Source: Nocardia amamiensis NBRC 102102 | GTDB lineage: Bacteria; Actinomycetota; Actinomycetes; Mycobacteriales; Mycobacteriaceae | Length of the DNA: 64,000 nt | Direction: 5' to 3' | Assembly (NCBI RefSeq): GCF_001612745.1 | Contig: NZ_BDBA01000004.1 | Span: forward strand, 1 to 64,000 | Shown: positions 23,683 to 32,043 of the stretch, piece after piece | How positions within the stretch are numbered: position 1 is the first letter of the stretch | Layout: each line of letters opens with the position of its first letter | Position numbers and translations under genes: made by a program | Notes under the pieces: model-generated | Told to the model about the DNA's origin: nothing | Database searches by the model: none | The model's input: only the letters and a program-made list of their open reading frames with translations

Positions 23683-26241
23683 TCAGTGCTCGGGCGAAAC
23701 CTTCCCGGCCGCTCGGTCCTCGACGTCATAGCTGAGCCGGACATCGTGCGCCGCCTCGCCGCCGCACACCGCGATCTGGCTGGTCACCGGCGGATAGCCG
23801 CGCGCGACGATCGTGTAGTCGCCCTCGGCCAGATCGGTGACCACGTAGCGGCCGTGCTCGTCGGTGCGCGTCGTCGCGATGAGCACGCCCGCGGTGTCGA
23901 GCACGCTGATCTGGACATCCGAGACCGCCCTGCCGTCGTCCGACCACGCTGTCCCGGCCAGCGCAGTCATCGGGGCGAGATCGATGTCATAGTGCAAAGG
24001 ACCGTTGTCCGGCACCGTCAGCGTGATCGCGCTCGGACGCATGCGCTCGGCGATCGCCACCAGAGTGTAGGTGCCGGGGACCACGCCATGGCAGAGATAG
24101 GCGCCGTCGGAGGCGGCGGTGACGGAGCAGACGACCTCGCCGTCCGGATCGGTCAGCGTGACGGTTGCGCCGGGCAGGGGCTCGCCGCGGGTGCGCCGGA
24201 CGACGCCGGACACCTCTCCTGAGCCGAGCAGCGTGATGTCGACCTGCTGTGGCCGGTCTCCGAGGGTGACATTGAGCGCCGCTGGTTGATGCCCGGCAGC
24301 CGAGACGATCAGCACGTAATCGCCCGCCTCGGGCGAGCCGACGACATAACGGCCGTCGGAGCCGCCGGTCGCCCGTGCGGCCTGACGTCCGCGCTGGTCG
24401 ATGAGGGTCAGCGCGGCAGCGTCCACGGGGTGGCCGTCGGCACGGTGAACGTAACCGCCGAGGGAGCGCCCCTCGTATTCCGTGCCGTTGCCCGCGTCGA
24501 AGCTCGCGCGCGGCTCCAGATGGCGCGCGCCGTTGCCCGCGGGATCGCCCGACGCATGCTTGCCCGACGCGGCGAGTACCGGTGCCGGCTCGGACAGCGC
24601 TTGCGCGGCGCCCTCCCAGACCTGATCCGCGTCCCACCGCGGCTCGGCGTCCTCCCGCTCGCCGCCCTGCGCCGCCGCCGGGACCGGATTGTCTTGCAGC
24701 GGAATCTCTTTCATGAACATCAGCACCACGCAGGCCAGCAGCGCCACACCGGCCGCCGCGTAGAACACGCCGTGCATGGAGTCGGTGAACCCCGTGAGGA
24801 TCGGTATCTTCAGCTCGTCGGGCAGAGCCGCGATACCGCTGGTGTTGGACTGCATGCCGCTGAGCTGCTCGGGGCCGAACCCGGGCGGCAGCACGCCGCC
24901 GAACGCGTCGGTGATCCGGTGCGGCAACAGGTTGAACAGGATGGTCAGGAACACCGCGACGCCGAGGGTGCCGCCCATCTGCCGGAAGAAGGTGGCCGAC
25001 GCGGTGGAAACGCCCATGTCCGAGCGTGGTCCGGCATTCTGCGCGGCGATGATCAACGTCTGCATGCAGCAGCCGAGCCCGAGGCCGATCACGCCGCCGT
25101 ACACCAGCGGCTGCCACAGCGCGCTGTCGTAGTGCACCTGCGCGTACAGCGTCGCGCCGATCGCGACGATGAAGGTGCCGGTCACCGGCAGGATCTTGTA
25201 GCGACCCGTCCACTTGGTGATCCGCCCGGCCACCTGCGAGCCGATCGTGATGCCGAGCACGAGCGGCAGCATCAGCAACCCGGCCTTCGTCGGCGAGTAG
25301 CCGCGCACCACCTGGAAGTACTGCGGGACCATGGTGATCGCGCCGAACATCGCTACGCCGACGATGAACCCGCCCAGGATGGTCACGCTGAAGGTGGAAT
25401 TCTTGAACAGCCGCAACGGGATCAGCGCCGCGTCCTTCATCAGGTACTCGACCAGGACGAACAGCAGGAAGCCGACCGCCCCGACGCCGTAGCAGATCAG
25501 CGCGCGCTCCGACGACCAGCCCCAATGGCGGCCCTGCTCGGCGACGATCAGCAGCGGTACGACGAAGATCGCCAGCGCCAGCGCGCCGGACCAGTCGATG
25601 CGGTGGTTCTGGCGCTGGTGCGGCGCGTTGAGCACCTTGGCCACCACGAGCATGGCGAGCACGCCGACCGGGACGTTCACCAGGAACACCCAGCGCCAGC
25701 CTTCGATGCCACCGAGCTCTTGGTACTCGGAGAAGAAGCCGCCGAGCACCGGGCCGAGCACGGTGGCGCTAGCGAAGACCATCATGAAATAACCCTGGTA
25801 GCGCACTCGTTCCCGCACGGGGACGATGTCGCCGATGATGGTGAACGCCAGCGCCATCAGCCCTCCCGCACCGAGGCCCTGGAAGGCGCGGAACCCGGCG
25901 AGCTGGTACATCGAGGTGGCGAAGGTGCACGCCACCGAACCGATGACGAACAATCCGATCGCCACCAGATAGAACGGCTTGCGGCCGTAGATGTCGGCCA
26001 GTTTGCCGTACAGCGGCGTGGTGATCGTCGCGGTGATCAGGTAGGCCGTGGTCGCCCAGGCCTGTTCGTCGAAACCGTGCAGGCTGTTGGCGATCTTCAC
26101 GATCGCGACGCTGACGATGTTCTGGTCGAGCGCGGCCAGGAACATGCCGAGCATCAGGCCGGACAGGATGGTCAGGATCTGCCGGTGCGACAGTGCCGTG
26201 CCCGTGGCCGGCGGCGGAGCCTGAGTGGTGGAATTCGTCAT
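23683..26241 (-). CDS. MFS drug exporter (DHA2 type) fused to three carboxypeptidase-regulatory-like repeats
   Basis: An 852-aa fusion. Residues ~15-530 form a 14-helix EmrB/QacA-type proton antiporter with the loop motif GKLADIYGRK, motif C-like GPVLGGFF and an APC-type export signature. An acidic linker follows, then three ~80-residue beta-sandwich repeats (starting about 595, 675 and 755), each with the pattern G...D..G.P...A.V.L.D..G......T..DG.Y.......G.Y.L.......P. These are CarboxypepD_reg-like domains, usually extracellular. It lies seven bp after the MarR gene on the same strand and is presumably its target. Confidence 0.9.
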   Translation of the reverse strand: MTNSTTQAPPPATGTALSHRQILTILSGLMLGMFLAALDQNIVSVAIVKIANSLHGFDEQAWATTAYLITATITTPLYGKLADIYGRKPFYLVAIGLFVIGSVACTFATSMYQLAGFRAFQGLGAGGLMALAFTIIGDIVPVRERVRYQGYFMMVFASATVLGPVLGGFFSEYQELGGIEGWRWVFLVNVPVGVLAMLVVAKVLNAPHQRQNHRIDWSGALALAIFVVPLLIVAEQGRHWGWSSERALICYGVGAVGFLLFVLVEYLMKDAALIPLRLFKNSTFSVTILGGFIVGVAMFGAITMVPQYFQVVRGYSPTKAGLLMLPLVLGITIGSQVAGRITKWTGRYKILPVTGTFIVAIGATLYAQVHYDSALWQPLVYGGVIGLGLGCCMQTLIIAAQNAGPRSDMGVSTASATFFRQMGGTLGVAVFLTILFNLLPHRITDAFGGVLPPGFGPEQLSGMQSNTSGIAALPDELKIPILTGFTDSMHGVFYAAAGVALLACVVLMFMKEIPLQDNPVPAAAQGGEREDAEPRWDADQVWEGAAQALSEPAPVLAASGKHASGDPAGNGARHLEPRASFDAGNGTEYEGRSLGGYVHRADGHPVDAAALTLIDQRGRQAARATGGSDGRYVVGSPEAGDYVLIVSAAGHQPAALNVTLGDRPQQVDITLLGSGEVSGVVRRTRGEPLPGATVTLTDPDGEVVCSVTAASDGAYLCHGVVPGTYTLVAIAERMRPSAITLTVPDNGPLHYDIDLAPMTALAGTAWSDDGRAVSDVQISVLDTAGVLIATTRTDEHGRYVVTDLAEGDYTIVARGYPPVTSQIAVCGGEAAHDVRLSYDVEDRAAGKVSPEH

Positions 26242-26248
26242 GGATGTG

Positions 26249-26824
26249 CTATTTCCAATCGGCTGGCTGTCGGGGAGTTCTCTCGATCCCTGCGGTGAGC
26301 CGGTCGAGCAGACCGGTCAAGGTGTCCCGGTCCCGCGCGGACCAGTCGGCCAGGATGTCGGCCAGCCATCGGTTGCGCAGCGCGCGGTTCTGCTCGAAGA
26401 CGCGCACGCCCTCCGCGGTGGGAGCCAGCATGCACGCGCGGCCGTCGACCGGATCGGCCCGGCGCTCCACCAAGCCGTGTGCCACCAGCGATCTGGTCTG
26501 TCTGCTGATGGTGGAGGCTTCAGCGTGCAGCAGTTCGGCGATCCTGCCCGCGCGCTGCGGTCCCTCGTGGACCAGGCAGAACAGCACGGAGTAGGCCAGC
26601 CGTTCCAGCCCGTCGGGGCCCGGCTTGGCCAGCTGCGACTTCGTCCGGTTGACCGCTCGCATGAACCGCACGAGCTGCTTGCCGAGCTCGTCGGCGGCGG
26701 CGAGGTCGGCCGCCGTGACGGTGCGCTCGTGAGCGAGCGCAGGGAGCGAACCATCAACACAGCGCGCATCGCGCATGACTGAGCCGAGCGCCGGCGAGGT
26801 GCCGTCAGGAGCGGTAGCGGACAT
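26249..26824 (-). CDS. MarR-family regulator of the MFS exporter
   Basis: A 191-aa MarR repressor. The winged helix runs from LAYSVLFCLVHEGPQRAGRIAELL through ASTISRQTRSLVAHGLVERR and the wing DPVDGRACMLAPT. The start MSATAPDGT at 26824 is chosen because the upstream in-frame part overlaps the promoter dyad. It is the first gene of a two-gene unit with the MFS exporter; in such units a phenolic or drug ligand normally releases repression (family knowledge). A low-GC stretch with an inverted repeat lies directly upstream. Confidence 0.9.
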   Translation of the reverse strand: MSATAPDGTSPALGSVMRDARCVDGSLPALAHERTVTAADLAAADELGKQLVRFMRAVNRTKSQLAKPGPDGLERLAYSVLFCLVHEGPQRAGRIAELLHAEASTISRQTRSLVAHGLVERRADPVDGRACMLAPTAEGVRVFEQNRALRNRWLADILADWSARDRDTLTGLLDRLTAGIERTPRQPADWK

Positions 26825-26860
26825 GGCACTCACCTCGGATATTCCAGAACACAGGTTAGT

Positions 26861-26882
26861 TAGCAAAGTCAATTAGTTGCTT
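26861..26882. promoter_or_regulatory. MarR operator candidate
   Basis: TAGCAA (26861-26866) and TTGCTT (26877-26882) form an inverted repeat in an AT-rich stretch (26852-26895) immediately upstream of the MarR start, the common location of autoregulatory MarR sites. Confidence 0.45.
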
Positions 26883-27102
26883 ATGGTAACTATACATCCG
26901 CTTGCCGAAACTTTGCGGGTGGGTCACTTCGCGGACTCGTCACCATCGTCGCGAGCGACTTTCGGCGACGCATCGGCCTTGCCTGTTGACCATTCGACCG
27001 ACAGAATCCGCCCGAATATGCAATGTTGTTACTGCCCAACGGCATTCAGAGGGAACCCACGGTGGCCGAGTAGGCGCCGGTAAAAGGGGGTGCGGCGAGA
27101 TC

Positions 27103-27777
27103 ATGTCGTCGAACACGTCCGAGCCGGGCGGTCTGCCCGCCCGCCCGGGCCTGGCGCGGCCTCAGCGCGTGCCCACATGGCCCGGGATGATCGCGCCGCA
27201 GGGTCCGTCGCACCGCGCCGTCCGTGACCAGCGCCGGGTGCCCCGCAACCGGCGTCGGTCACGGCGCCGACCACACCGGGCCTGGCTGGTCGGCGGCGTC
27301 GGGATGGCCGCCTCGCTCGCTGCCGCGGCGCTGGTGCTGGTGTACACGGACGCGGCGTCCGCGCCACGGCAATCGGCCACCGTCGCCGACCCGGTGCTCG
27401 GCGGCGGCCCAGGCTGTGAGCCGATCCGTGGCGATCAGCTGGTGCGCGGCAACGGCACCGGTTCGGTCGACTCGGGTCCGGACGTGATCCTGGCTTTCCA
27501 GCACGCCTATTACGTAGCCCGCTCGGGCGCGGTCGCCCGTGCGTTGACGGCCCCGGACGCCGCTGTGCCACCGGTCGCCGTGATCGACGCGGGCATCGCT
27601 TCGGTGCCGGCCGGGACCCAGCACTGCGTCATGATCACCTCCATGCTCGACGGGCGCTACGACGTGGTCATCACCGAACTGCGCCCCGACTCGGCCAACC
27701 GCACTTATCGCCAGTTCGTCACCGTGGCAACCACCGGCGGCAAAACCACCATTATCAAGATCGCCGCGCCGAACTGA
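27103..27777 (+). CDS. Membrane-anchored conserved hypothetical protein
   Basis: A 224-aa protein. Residues 1-60 are basic, Pro/Arg-rich and cytoplasmic; one transmembrane helix lies near 64-82 (WLVGGVGMAASLAAAALVLV); the remainder is an extracytoplasmic domain starting GCEPIRGDQLVRGNGTG, with ILAFQHAYYVARSG and CVMITSMLDGRYDVVITELRPD. The two cysteines (about 106 and 180) could form a disulfide. This layout is recurrent in Nocardia and mycobacteria as an uncharacterised family, possibly DUF8176 (name uncertain). It precedes the lipase gene by 132 bp in the same direction. Confidence 0.75.
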   Translation: MSSNTSEPGGLPARPGLARPQRVPTWPGMIAPQGPSHRAVRDQRRVPRNRRRSRRRPHRAWLVGGVGMAASLAAAALVLVYTDAASAPRQSATVADPVLGGGPGCEPIRGDQLVRGNGTGSVDSGPDVILAFQHAYYVARSGAVARALTAPDAAVPPVAVIDAGIASVPAGTQHCVMITSMLDGRYDVVITELRPDSANRTYRQFVTVATTGGKTTIIKIAAPN

Positions 27778-27909
27778 TCCGCTCCGATTCTCCGGGTCAT
27801 CGTCATTACGCCCCTGGAGCGCAGCGGATTTCGCTACGATTTCATTGCCGGAGCGGTCGATCGGCGACGAAATGCGGGGCACGTCGGGTCGGTTCAGGGG
27901 AGGTTGTCG

Positions 27910-29181
27910 GTGGGATTCGCACGATGCGGTGCGGTTGTGGGAGTGGCACTTTCGGTTCTTCTGGGTCTGCCTGTCCCGTCGGCTGCGTCGCCAGGCGGTT
28001 CGGTGGTTGCGGAGCCCGTGCCGCCCGAGCAGGACGCGTTCTATCGGCCACCAGCCGATTCGGTCGTGTCGAAGCGGCCGGGCGAGATCCTCGCCGCGCG
28101 GCCGATCGAGATCGCGAACCAGCTCGGCGCATCGCTGGATGCCGAGGTGTGGCAGGTGTCCTACCGGTCGAACAACAGCGCCGACCAGCCGATCGCCGCG
28201 GTCGCGACATTGCTGAAACCGCGCGCGGCAACTGGAAAGCTGGTGTCGCTGCATCCCGCCGAGGACTCCACCGGGCTCTTCTGCGCGCCGTCGTACACGA
28301 TGCGCCGCTCGGTGCAGGCGGGGCTGCTGGACGGCCAGCTCGATCCGCTGCGCGGCGCGGCAGCGCTGCTGGCACAGGGGTGGAGCATCGTGGTGCCCGA
28401 CCATCAGGGGCCGAACGCGGCTTTCGCCCATGGTCCGCTGGCCGCGCGGATCGCCTTGGACGGCATTCGCGCCGCCCAGCGTTTCGGCCCGCTTGGACTG
28501 CCGGGCGCGGACACCGAGGTGGCGATGTGGGGCTATTCCGGCGGCTCGATCCCCACCCTGCACGGGGCGGAACTGCGCGCGGCCTACGCACCGGAGCTGA
28601 ATCTCGTCGGCGTTGTCTCCGGCGGCACCGATGTCGATCTCGAGATCATCTCGCGGGAGGCCGACAAGGGACCCGGCGCCGGTCTGGTCGCCGCCGCGAT
28701 CATCGGACTCGCCCGTGAGGAACCGGCGCTGGACGCCTTCCTGCGCGCGAACGCCACCCCGCGCGGCCGCGAGCTACTCGCGGCGAAGGACCGCATGTGC
28801 GTGCTCCAACACGCCATGACGGACCCATTTCTCGACATCGACAGCCTGGTGCGGGGCGGCCTGCTGCACACGCCGATCATGCGGGACGTCTTCGCGCGCA
28901 CCAGGATGGGCAAGTCGGTCCCCGACGCCCCGGTCTACCTCTACCACGCGACCGCCGACTGGCTCGTCCCCATCGGCCCGGCCGACGCTCTCGCGGCCGC
29001 CTACTGCCAGGACCCCGCCGCCCGGGTCACCTACCTCCGCGACCACCTAAGCGAACATCTGACACTGAACACCCTCGCAGAGCACAGCGTGGTCGCCTGG
29101 TTGCGCGATCGATTCGCCGGGATTGCGGCCGAAAGTGGCTGCACCACAGCGAATGTCGCCTCGATGGCACTCGGACGCTGA
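27910..29181 (+). CDS. Secreted lipase (LIP family)
   Basis: A 423-aa secretory lipase. The signal peptide occupies about residues 1-27. The nucleophile elbow is GYSGGS (about residue 195), an Asp lies in YLYHATADWLVPIG, and the catalytic His in DHLSEHLTLN; the order and spacing fit the actinobacterial/fungal LIP family (secretory lipase, PF03583-like). Cysteines CAPSY, MCVLQHA and CTTANV probably form disulfides. The GTG at 27910 is preferred over the TTG two codons earlier because GGGGAGG lies six bases upstream. It probably releases fatty acids from triglycerides. Last gene before the island boundary. Confidence 0.9.
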   Translation: MGFARCGAVVGVALSVLLGLPVPSAASPGGSVVAEPVPPEQDAFYRPPADSVVSKRPGEILAARPIEIANQLGASLDAEVWQVSYRSNNSADQPIAAVATLLKPRAATGKLVSLHPAEDSTGLFCAPSYTMRRSVQAGLLDGQLDPLRGAAALLAQGWSIVVPDHQGPNAAFAHGPLAARIALDGIRAAQRFGPLGLPGADTEVAMWGYSGGSIPTLHGAELRAAYAPELNLVGVVSGGTDVDLEIISREADKGPGAGLVAAAIIGLAREEPALDAFLRANATPRGRELLAAKDRMCVLQHAMTDPFLDIDSLVRGGLLHTPIMRDVFARTRMGKSVPDAPVYLYHATADWLVPIGPADALAAAYCQDPAARVTYLRDHLSEHLTLNTLAEHSVVAWLRDRFAGIAAESGCTTANVASMALGR

Positions 29182-29202
29182 GCGCGTTGTGTGGGTTGTC
29201 TC

Positions 29203-29250
29203 CTACTCGTTTCCGGCGACCCTCCGGCAGCGCCAGTCCAGGTAGTTGAT
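29203..29250 (-). pseudogene. Displaced 3' end of the phosphotransferase gene
   Basis: On the minus strand 29250-29203 reads INYLDWRCRRVAGNE followed by TAG. The intact phosphotransferase at 39495-40550 ends INYLDWRCRKIAGLT then TGA. The first part is identical at the DNA level; the last six codons are homologous but diverged. This is what remains when an element integrates in the 3' end of a gene and supplies a new end. Confidence 0.7.
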
Positions 29251-29251
29251 C
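29223..29251. repeat. Left 29-bp direct repeat (putative attL)
   Basis: Identical over 29 bp to 39515-39543 in the same orientation. Identity ends sharply at both sides, consistent with a recombination core. Confidence 0.75.
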
Positions 29252-29364
29252 ATCAGCGGCGCTTGGACATTGTGCATGACCTGTAGACGCTGGTCGGCGG
29301 GGAGGGGACGGATGTGATTTATCCCGGATTGAGATCTGTGTGGACCGTGCTGCAACCGCAGAGG

Positions 29365-29556
29365 TCAGGCCAGGTCGTCGAACTCTCCGGCCTTGCAGCC
29401 CTTCAGCCAGGCTGAGAACTCTTCACGGGTGAAAGCCACGGTTCCGGCCTCGCGTGCGTTGCTGTTGCGAACGTAGATGGTGTTCGGGGTTCCAGCTACC
29501 TCGACGCATGTCTCGTTATCCGTGAAGCTAGACACTCGCCAGTCGAGGTCATCCAT
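29365..29556 (-). CDS. DUF397 protein
   Basis: A 63-aa DUF397 protein: the opening LDWRVSSFTDNETCVEVA, the middle IYVRNSNAREAGTVAFTREEFSAWL and an acidic end. DUF397 proteins almost always pair with an upstream XRE/DUF5753 regulator (Scr1-type) and are proposed to form toxin-antitoxin-like or developmental regulatory pairs in actinomycetes. Here the start overlaps the regulator's stop by 8 bp, so translation is coupled. First gene inside the left boundary of the island. Confidence 0.9.
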   Translation of the reverse strand: MDDLDWRVSSFTDNETCVEVAGTPNTIYVRNSNAREAGTVAFTREEFSAWLKGCKAGEFDDLA

Positions 29557-30355
29557 CGTGCTTGTACTCCCATTTCTCTGCTAGTCCGCGGACGAACTTG
29601 CGCGACTCGGTAGGGCTCAGAGCAATCTTTGCCCCGTGGTCGAACGCACTGGCGAAGTATCCCACTTCCTCGGCATCTGTGATGAACCGCCCGCCGCCGT
29701 AGGACTCGATGTGAACCCGCGGTGAACCCCACGGGTGAGACATGATCGAGAACGAGTGCAGCCGTCGCGCCTCGTACTGTCCGGCGTCAGAGGTCGTCAC
29801 CCGTACCGTCACGTTCGGCAACTCCGACAGCTCCGCCAATGTCCGCAACTGTTCGGACATCACATCTGCCGTGCCGACACAGAGCCTCAACGACGATTCC
29901 GGCTGAATCACGTCCAGCACCAAGTCCCCCGACCGGACACGCTTCTGTCGGTGCAAGCGCTGGTCGACAGCCTGCTGAACGTAGGTGTCCGAGACTCCCG
30001 AGATGCCCACTCTGCTCACCAGGGCTTCAACGTAGGCCGGAATCTGTAGCAGTCCGTAGACGGCTCGTGGTTCGTGCGTGCGGATGGACGTAGCCGACTG
30101 TTCCATGCCGAGATACGTCGACAGCCATTCCGGCATCTCGCCCTCGATGGCAGGAAGGCTACTCAGCATCGCCGAAAGTTCATCCGTCGTAACTCCAAGT
30201 GCCTCGGCGTATTTCGGCCGCTGCGCCGGATACGGCGTCCCCTCGTTACGCTCCCATCTGCCAAGCGTGGTTCGATCCACCCCCACTGCTTCGGCTATCT
30301 GCTCTTGAGTCTTCCCGGTCGCCTTCCGCGCCTCGATAAGACGGTGCCTGCGCAT
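29549..30355 (-). CDS. XRE/DUF5753 (Scr1-family) regulator
   Basis: A 268-aa regulator: N-terminal helix-turn-helix (KTQEQIAEAVGVDRTTLGRWERNEGTP, residues ~15-40) and a C-terminal DUF5753 domain from about 90, with the family landmarks Y.GLLQ.P.Y, VDQRLHRQKR, VIQPESSLRL and EARRLHSFSIMS. Partner of the overlapping DUF397 gene. It is divergent from the four-gene cassette starting at 30452; the 96-bp spacer includes GTGCAACTTGCGC with a GCAA/TTGC dyad near 30369 that could be its operator. Confidence 0.92.
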   Translation of the reverse strand: MRRHRLIEARKATGKTQEQIAEAVGVDRTTLGRWERNEGTPYPAQRPKYAEALGVTTDELSAMLSSLPAIEGEMPEWLSTYLGMEQSATSIRTHEPRAVYGLLQIPAYVEALVSRVGISGVSDTYVQQAVDQRLHRQKRVRSGDLVLDVIQPESSLRLCVGTADVMSEQLRTLAELSELPNVTVRVTTSDAGQYEARRLHSFSIMSHPWGSPRVHIESYGGGRFITDAEEVGYFASAFDHGAKIALSPTESRKFVRGLAEKWEYKHDG

Positions 30356-30451
30356 ACATGCATCGTAGGTGCAACTTGCGCGCCGTGGTCTGTTTCGACG
30401 GCAGCGCTGAACATTGAATGCACCAGGGGAAATCCGAAGAGAGGCAGTTCA

Positions 30452-30814
30452 ATGTACGCACTACCGCAACGGATTCCGGGTGAGCATGAGTACCCAGCGG
30501 GCACGGTAGAGCGTCCGTCCGTCGATCTGATCAGACGTACCGCCGTCGCGCTTGCGCAGTGGGCGGACGCCGACGCGAGGGGGTTGTCAGTGGATACCGG
30601 AACGGCAGAGGCAGCGGTATTGGCTGTACTCGCACCGGGCGGGATGCTCACCGCCGACCAGATCAGCCGCGACGCGCAGCTCACCGGATGGTCGGCCCGC
30701 CGGGCGATAGGTCAGCTCGAATCACGTGGCCTCATCATGGCGACTCCGCACGCTTCACGGTGGTCGATCACCCCACGCGGGCGGTCGGTGTGGGCTGCCC
30801 AGAGCGGCTGGTGA
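30452..30814 (+). CDS. Small winged-helix protein
   Basis: A 120-aa protein with a flexible N-terminus (MYALPQRIPGEHEYPAG) and a predicted winged helix from about 55 to 115: AVLAVLAPGGMLTADQISRD, recognition-like TGWSARRAIGQLESRGLI and a wing MATPHASRWSITPRG. GAGAGG seven bases upstream supports the ATG. First gene of a tightly coupled run of four (30452-31542) divergent from the Scr1/DUF397 pair. It could be the DNA-binding component of that cassette; no named family was recognised. Confidence 0.7.
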   Translation: MYALPQRIPGEHEYPAGTVERPSVDLIRRTAVALAQWADADARGLSVDTGTAEAAVLAVLAPGGMLTADQISRDAQLTGWSARRAIGQLESRGLIMATPHASRWSITPRGRSVWAAQSGW

Positions 30815-31056
30815 AGATGGGCGACGGATGCATCGCGGTCGCTATCGGCTTGCCGCTCGCCGCGTTCATCGCGGTGATCCTCTGGCCGAAACGGATACCG
30901 AAACGACGGTCGGTGGAGGAAATCAAGCGGCGGCTCGAGGACGAGCTTGCCGGGCTCCGCCGCTGGATTGTGCCGGTGCGCGACCGGTTCCGGCCCAGCA
31001 TGGAAACCATCCTGGACGCGCCGACCGAGGCAGACCGGGAGATGTGCAATGCCTGA
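30811..31056 (+). CDS. Small single-pass membrane protein
   Basis: An 81-aa protein. Residues ~5-24 form one hydrophobic helix (CIAVAIGLPLAAFIAVILWP), followed by a basic, helical tail with a coiled-coil-like EEIKRRLEDELAGLRRWIVPV and an acidic C-terminus. The GTG start overlaps the stop of the winged-helix gene (GTGA), which argues for coupled synthesis; an ATG two codons later is possible. Function unknown; could anchor the cassette's products at the membrane. Confidence 0.65.
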   Translation: MKMGDGCIAVAIGLPLAAFIAVILWPKRIPKRRSVEEIKRRLEDELAGLRRWIVPVRDRFRPSMETILDAPTEADREMCNA

Positions 31057-31327
31057 ATGTGATTGTGGCCCGTGGATAAAGCTGTCGCACTGCGGAGTCG
31101 GAAAGTTCGACCCACGCACGAACACGCTAGTCGAAGTCGCCTGCCCGGCACGGTCCTGCATGAAATGGGTGCCGCTCGTACACGGCAGGATCGACAAACA
31201 CGACGGCTGGGTTCCTGGGGGTTGTCCGTGGATCGGCGTCCGCGTGGTCGATGACCGCGCTGACGTTCCGGCCCGTCAACGGGGAATCATCGACAACGAG
31301 ACAGTGCGACGGGACGGTACGCGGTGA
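31049..31327 (+). CDS. Small cysteine-rich protein
   Basis: A 92-aa protein with six cysteines in the first 60 residues: ECDCGPW, SHCGVG, ACPARSCMKW and GGCPW, plus two histidines. The spacing suggests a zinc knuckle or a disulfide-stabilised fold. The start overlaps the previous stop by 8 bp and its own stop overlaps the next start (GTGA). No family was recognised. Third gene of the coupled four-gene cassette. Confidence 0.6.
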   Translation: MPECDCGPWIKLSHCGVGKFDPRTNTLVEVACPARSCMKWVPLVHGRIDKHDGWVPGGCPWIGVRVVDDRADVPARQRGIIDNETVRRDGTR

Positions 31328-31542
31328 GGACCGATGTGCCCCCGCTCCCCGAAGAATCGGATGTACGCCTCAGCGTCTTTCTGCACGGTGCACGATTCGA
31401 CTTCGCCGCCTGCCTCACTGCCGCGCTGCTATTCTTTCAAGACCACCAGGCGCGCCACTACGCGGACGCTGTCGAAGTGCTCCCTGGCGACACCGCGAAC
31501 CTGCCCCGGCTACCGTGTGAGCGCTTGTTTCTCGAACCGTGA
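31324..31542 (+). CDS. LPCERLF-type small protein
   Basis: A 72-aa protein: a DVRLSVFLHGARFDFAACL strand/helix region, then a helix with FFQDHQARHY, ending NLPRLPCERLFLEP. The strongly conserved C-terminal LPRLPCERLFL is shared with the N-terminal part of the ORF at 6479-6823, which is outside the island, so this is a small multicopy family in this genome. GTG start overlapping the preceding stop. Function unknown; the invariant Cys-Glu-Arg at the end is likely functional. Confidence 0.7.
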   Translation: MRTDVPPLPEESDVRLSVFLHGARFDFAACLTAALLFFQDHQARHYADAVEVLPGDTANLPRLPCERLFLEP

Positions 31543-31659
31543 ATCAGGAACTACCAGCGGCGCTCCTTCTCGGCGCGGCACCGTCTCGCACTATCAGCTG
31601 GCAAGCAGTCGGGCGACGAAGAAGCTGGTAGCCCGCCAGAGACGGTCGATTGGGGGTTC

Positions 31660-32043
31660 ATGATGCAGGTCGAGCACGGCAGGGCGGAGATCCAGGCGTT
31701 CAGCCAGGCCGCCGGGGCCGGGCAGCTCGAGTTCGACAAGGATGCGGTCCGAGAAGTCGTTCGGCTGTATGACGTTCTCATCGACGGTCTGGTGGCTGAA
31801 CAGAGATACATCAAAGATGCCCTCGTCCTAGCAGGTTTCGGAGGGTTCGGTTCTACGCAGCAACTTGCGGCCGGGTTCTCGAACAAGGCCAATCAGCTGT
31901 TCGACGTGCTGACGCAATTCATCGAAGGCGCGATGATGCTGCAACAGGCGTATTTGCGCGCAGGCCAGATGTACGAGGAGGCGGACCAAAAGAACGCCGC
32001 TGCATTGCGTTTCACCGCTGAGTCCAATGGACTGGACGCATGA
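31660..32043 (+). CDS. FGGF-type small helical protein (type VII secretion-associated, copy 1)
   Basis: A 127-aa all-helical protein of WXG100/PE-like size. Two long helices are joined by a conserved turn (FGGFGSTQQLAAGFSNKA, residues ~60-77). It is clearly paralogous to the protein at 35576-35947, which shares FGGF.S.QQL..GF..KA. Its stop overlaps the ATG of a DUF3558 lipoprotein gene (ATGA), exactly as in the second copy. Probably a secreted or surface-associated substrate; the family name is not known to me. Confidence 0.7.
   Translation: MMQVEHGRAEIQAFSQAAGAGQLEFDKDAVREVVRLYDVLIDGLVAEQRYIKDALVLAGFGGFGSTQQLAAGFSNKANQLFDVLTQFIEGAMMLQQAYLRAGQMYEEADQKNAAALRFTAESNGLDA

Noticed and set aside
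24286..26298. 670-codon plus-strand ORF
   Set aside because: Antisense shadow of the MFS exporter gene.
13638..26955. Recurring GACTTTCGGC-like words in several intergenic regions (near 13638, 19650, 26948)
   Set aside because: The words are short, differ in flanks and spacing, and could arise by chance in this composition.
29252..29364. Search for an integrase end just inside the left repeat
   Set aside because: No frame gives tyrosine- or serine-recombinase motifs; the 113 bp contain only short open frames.
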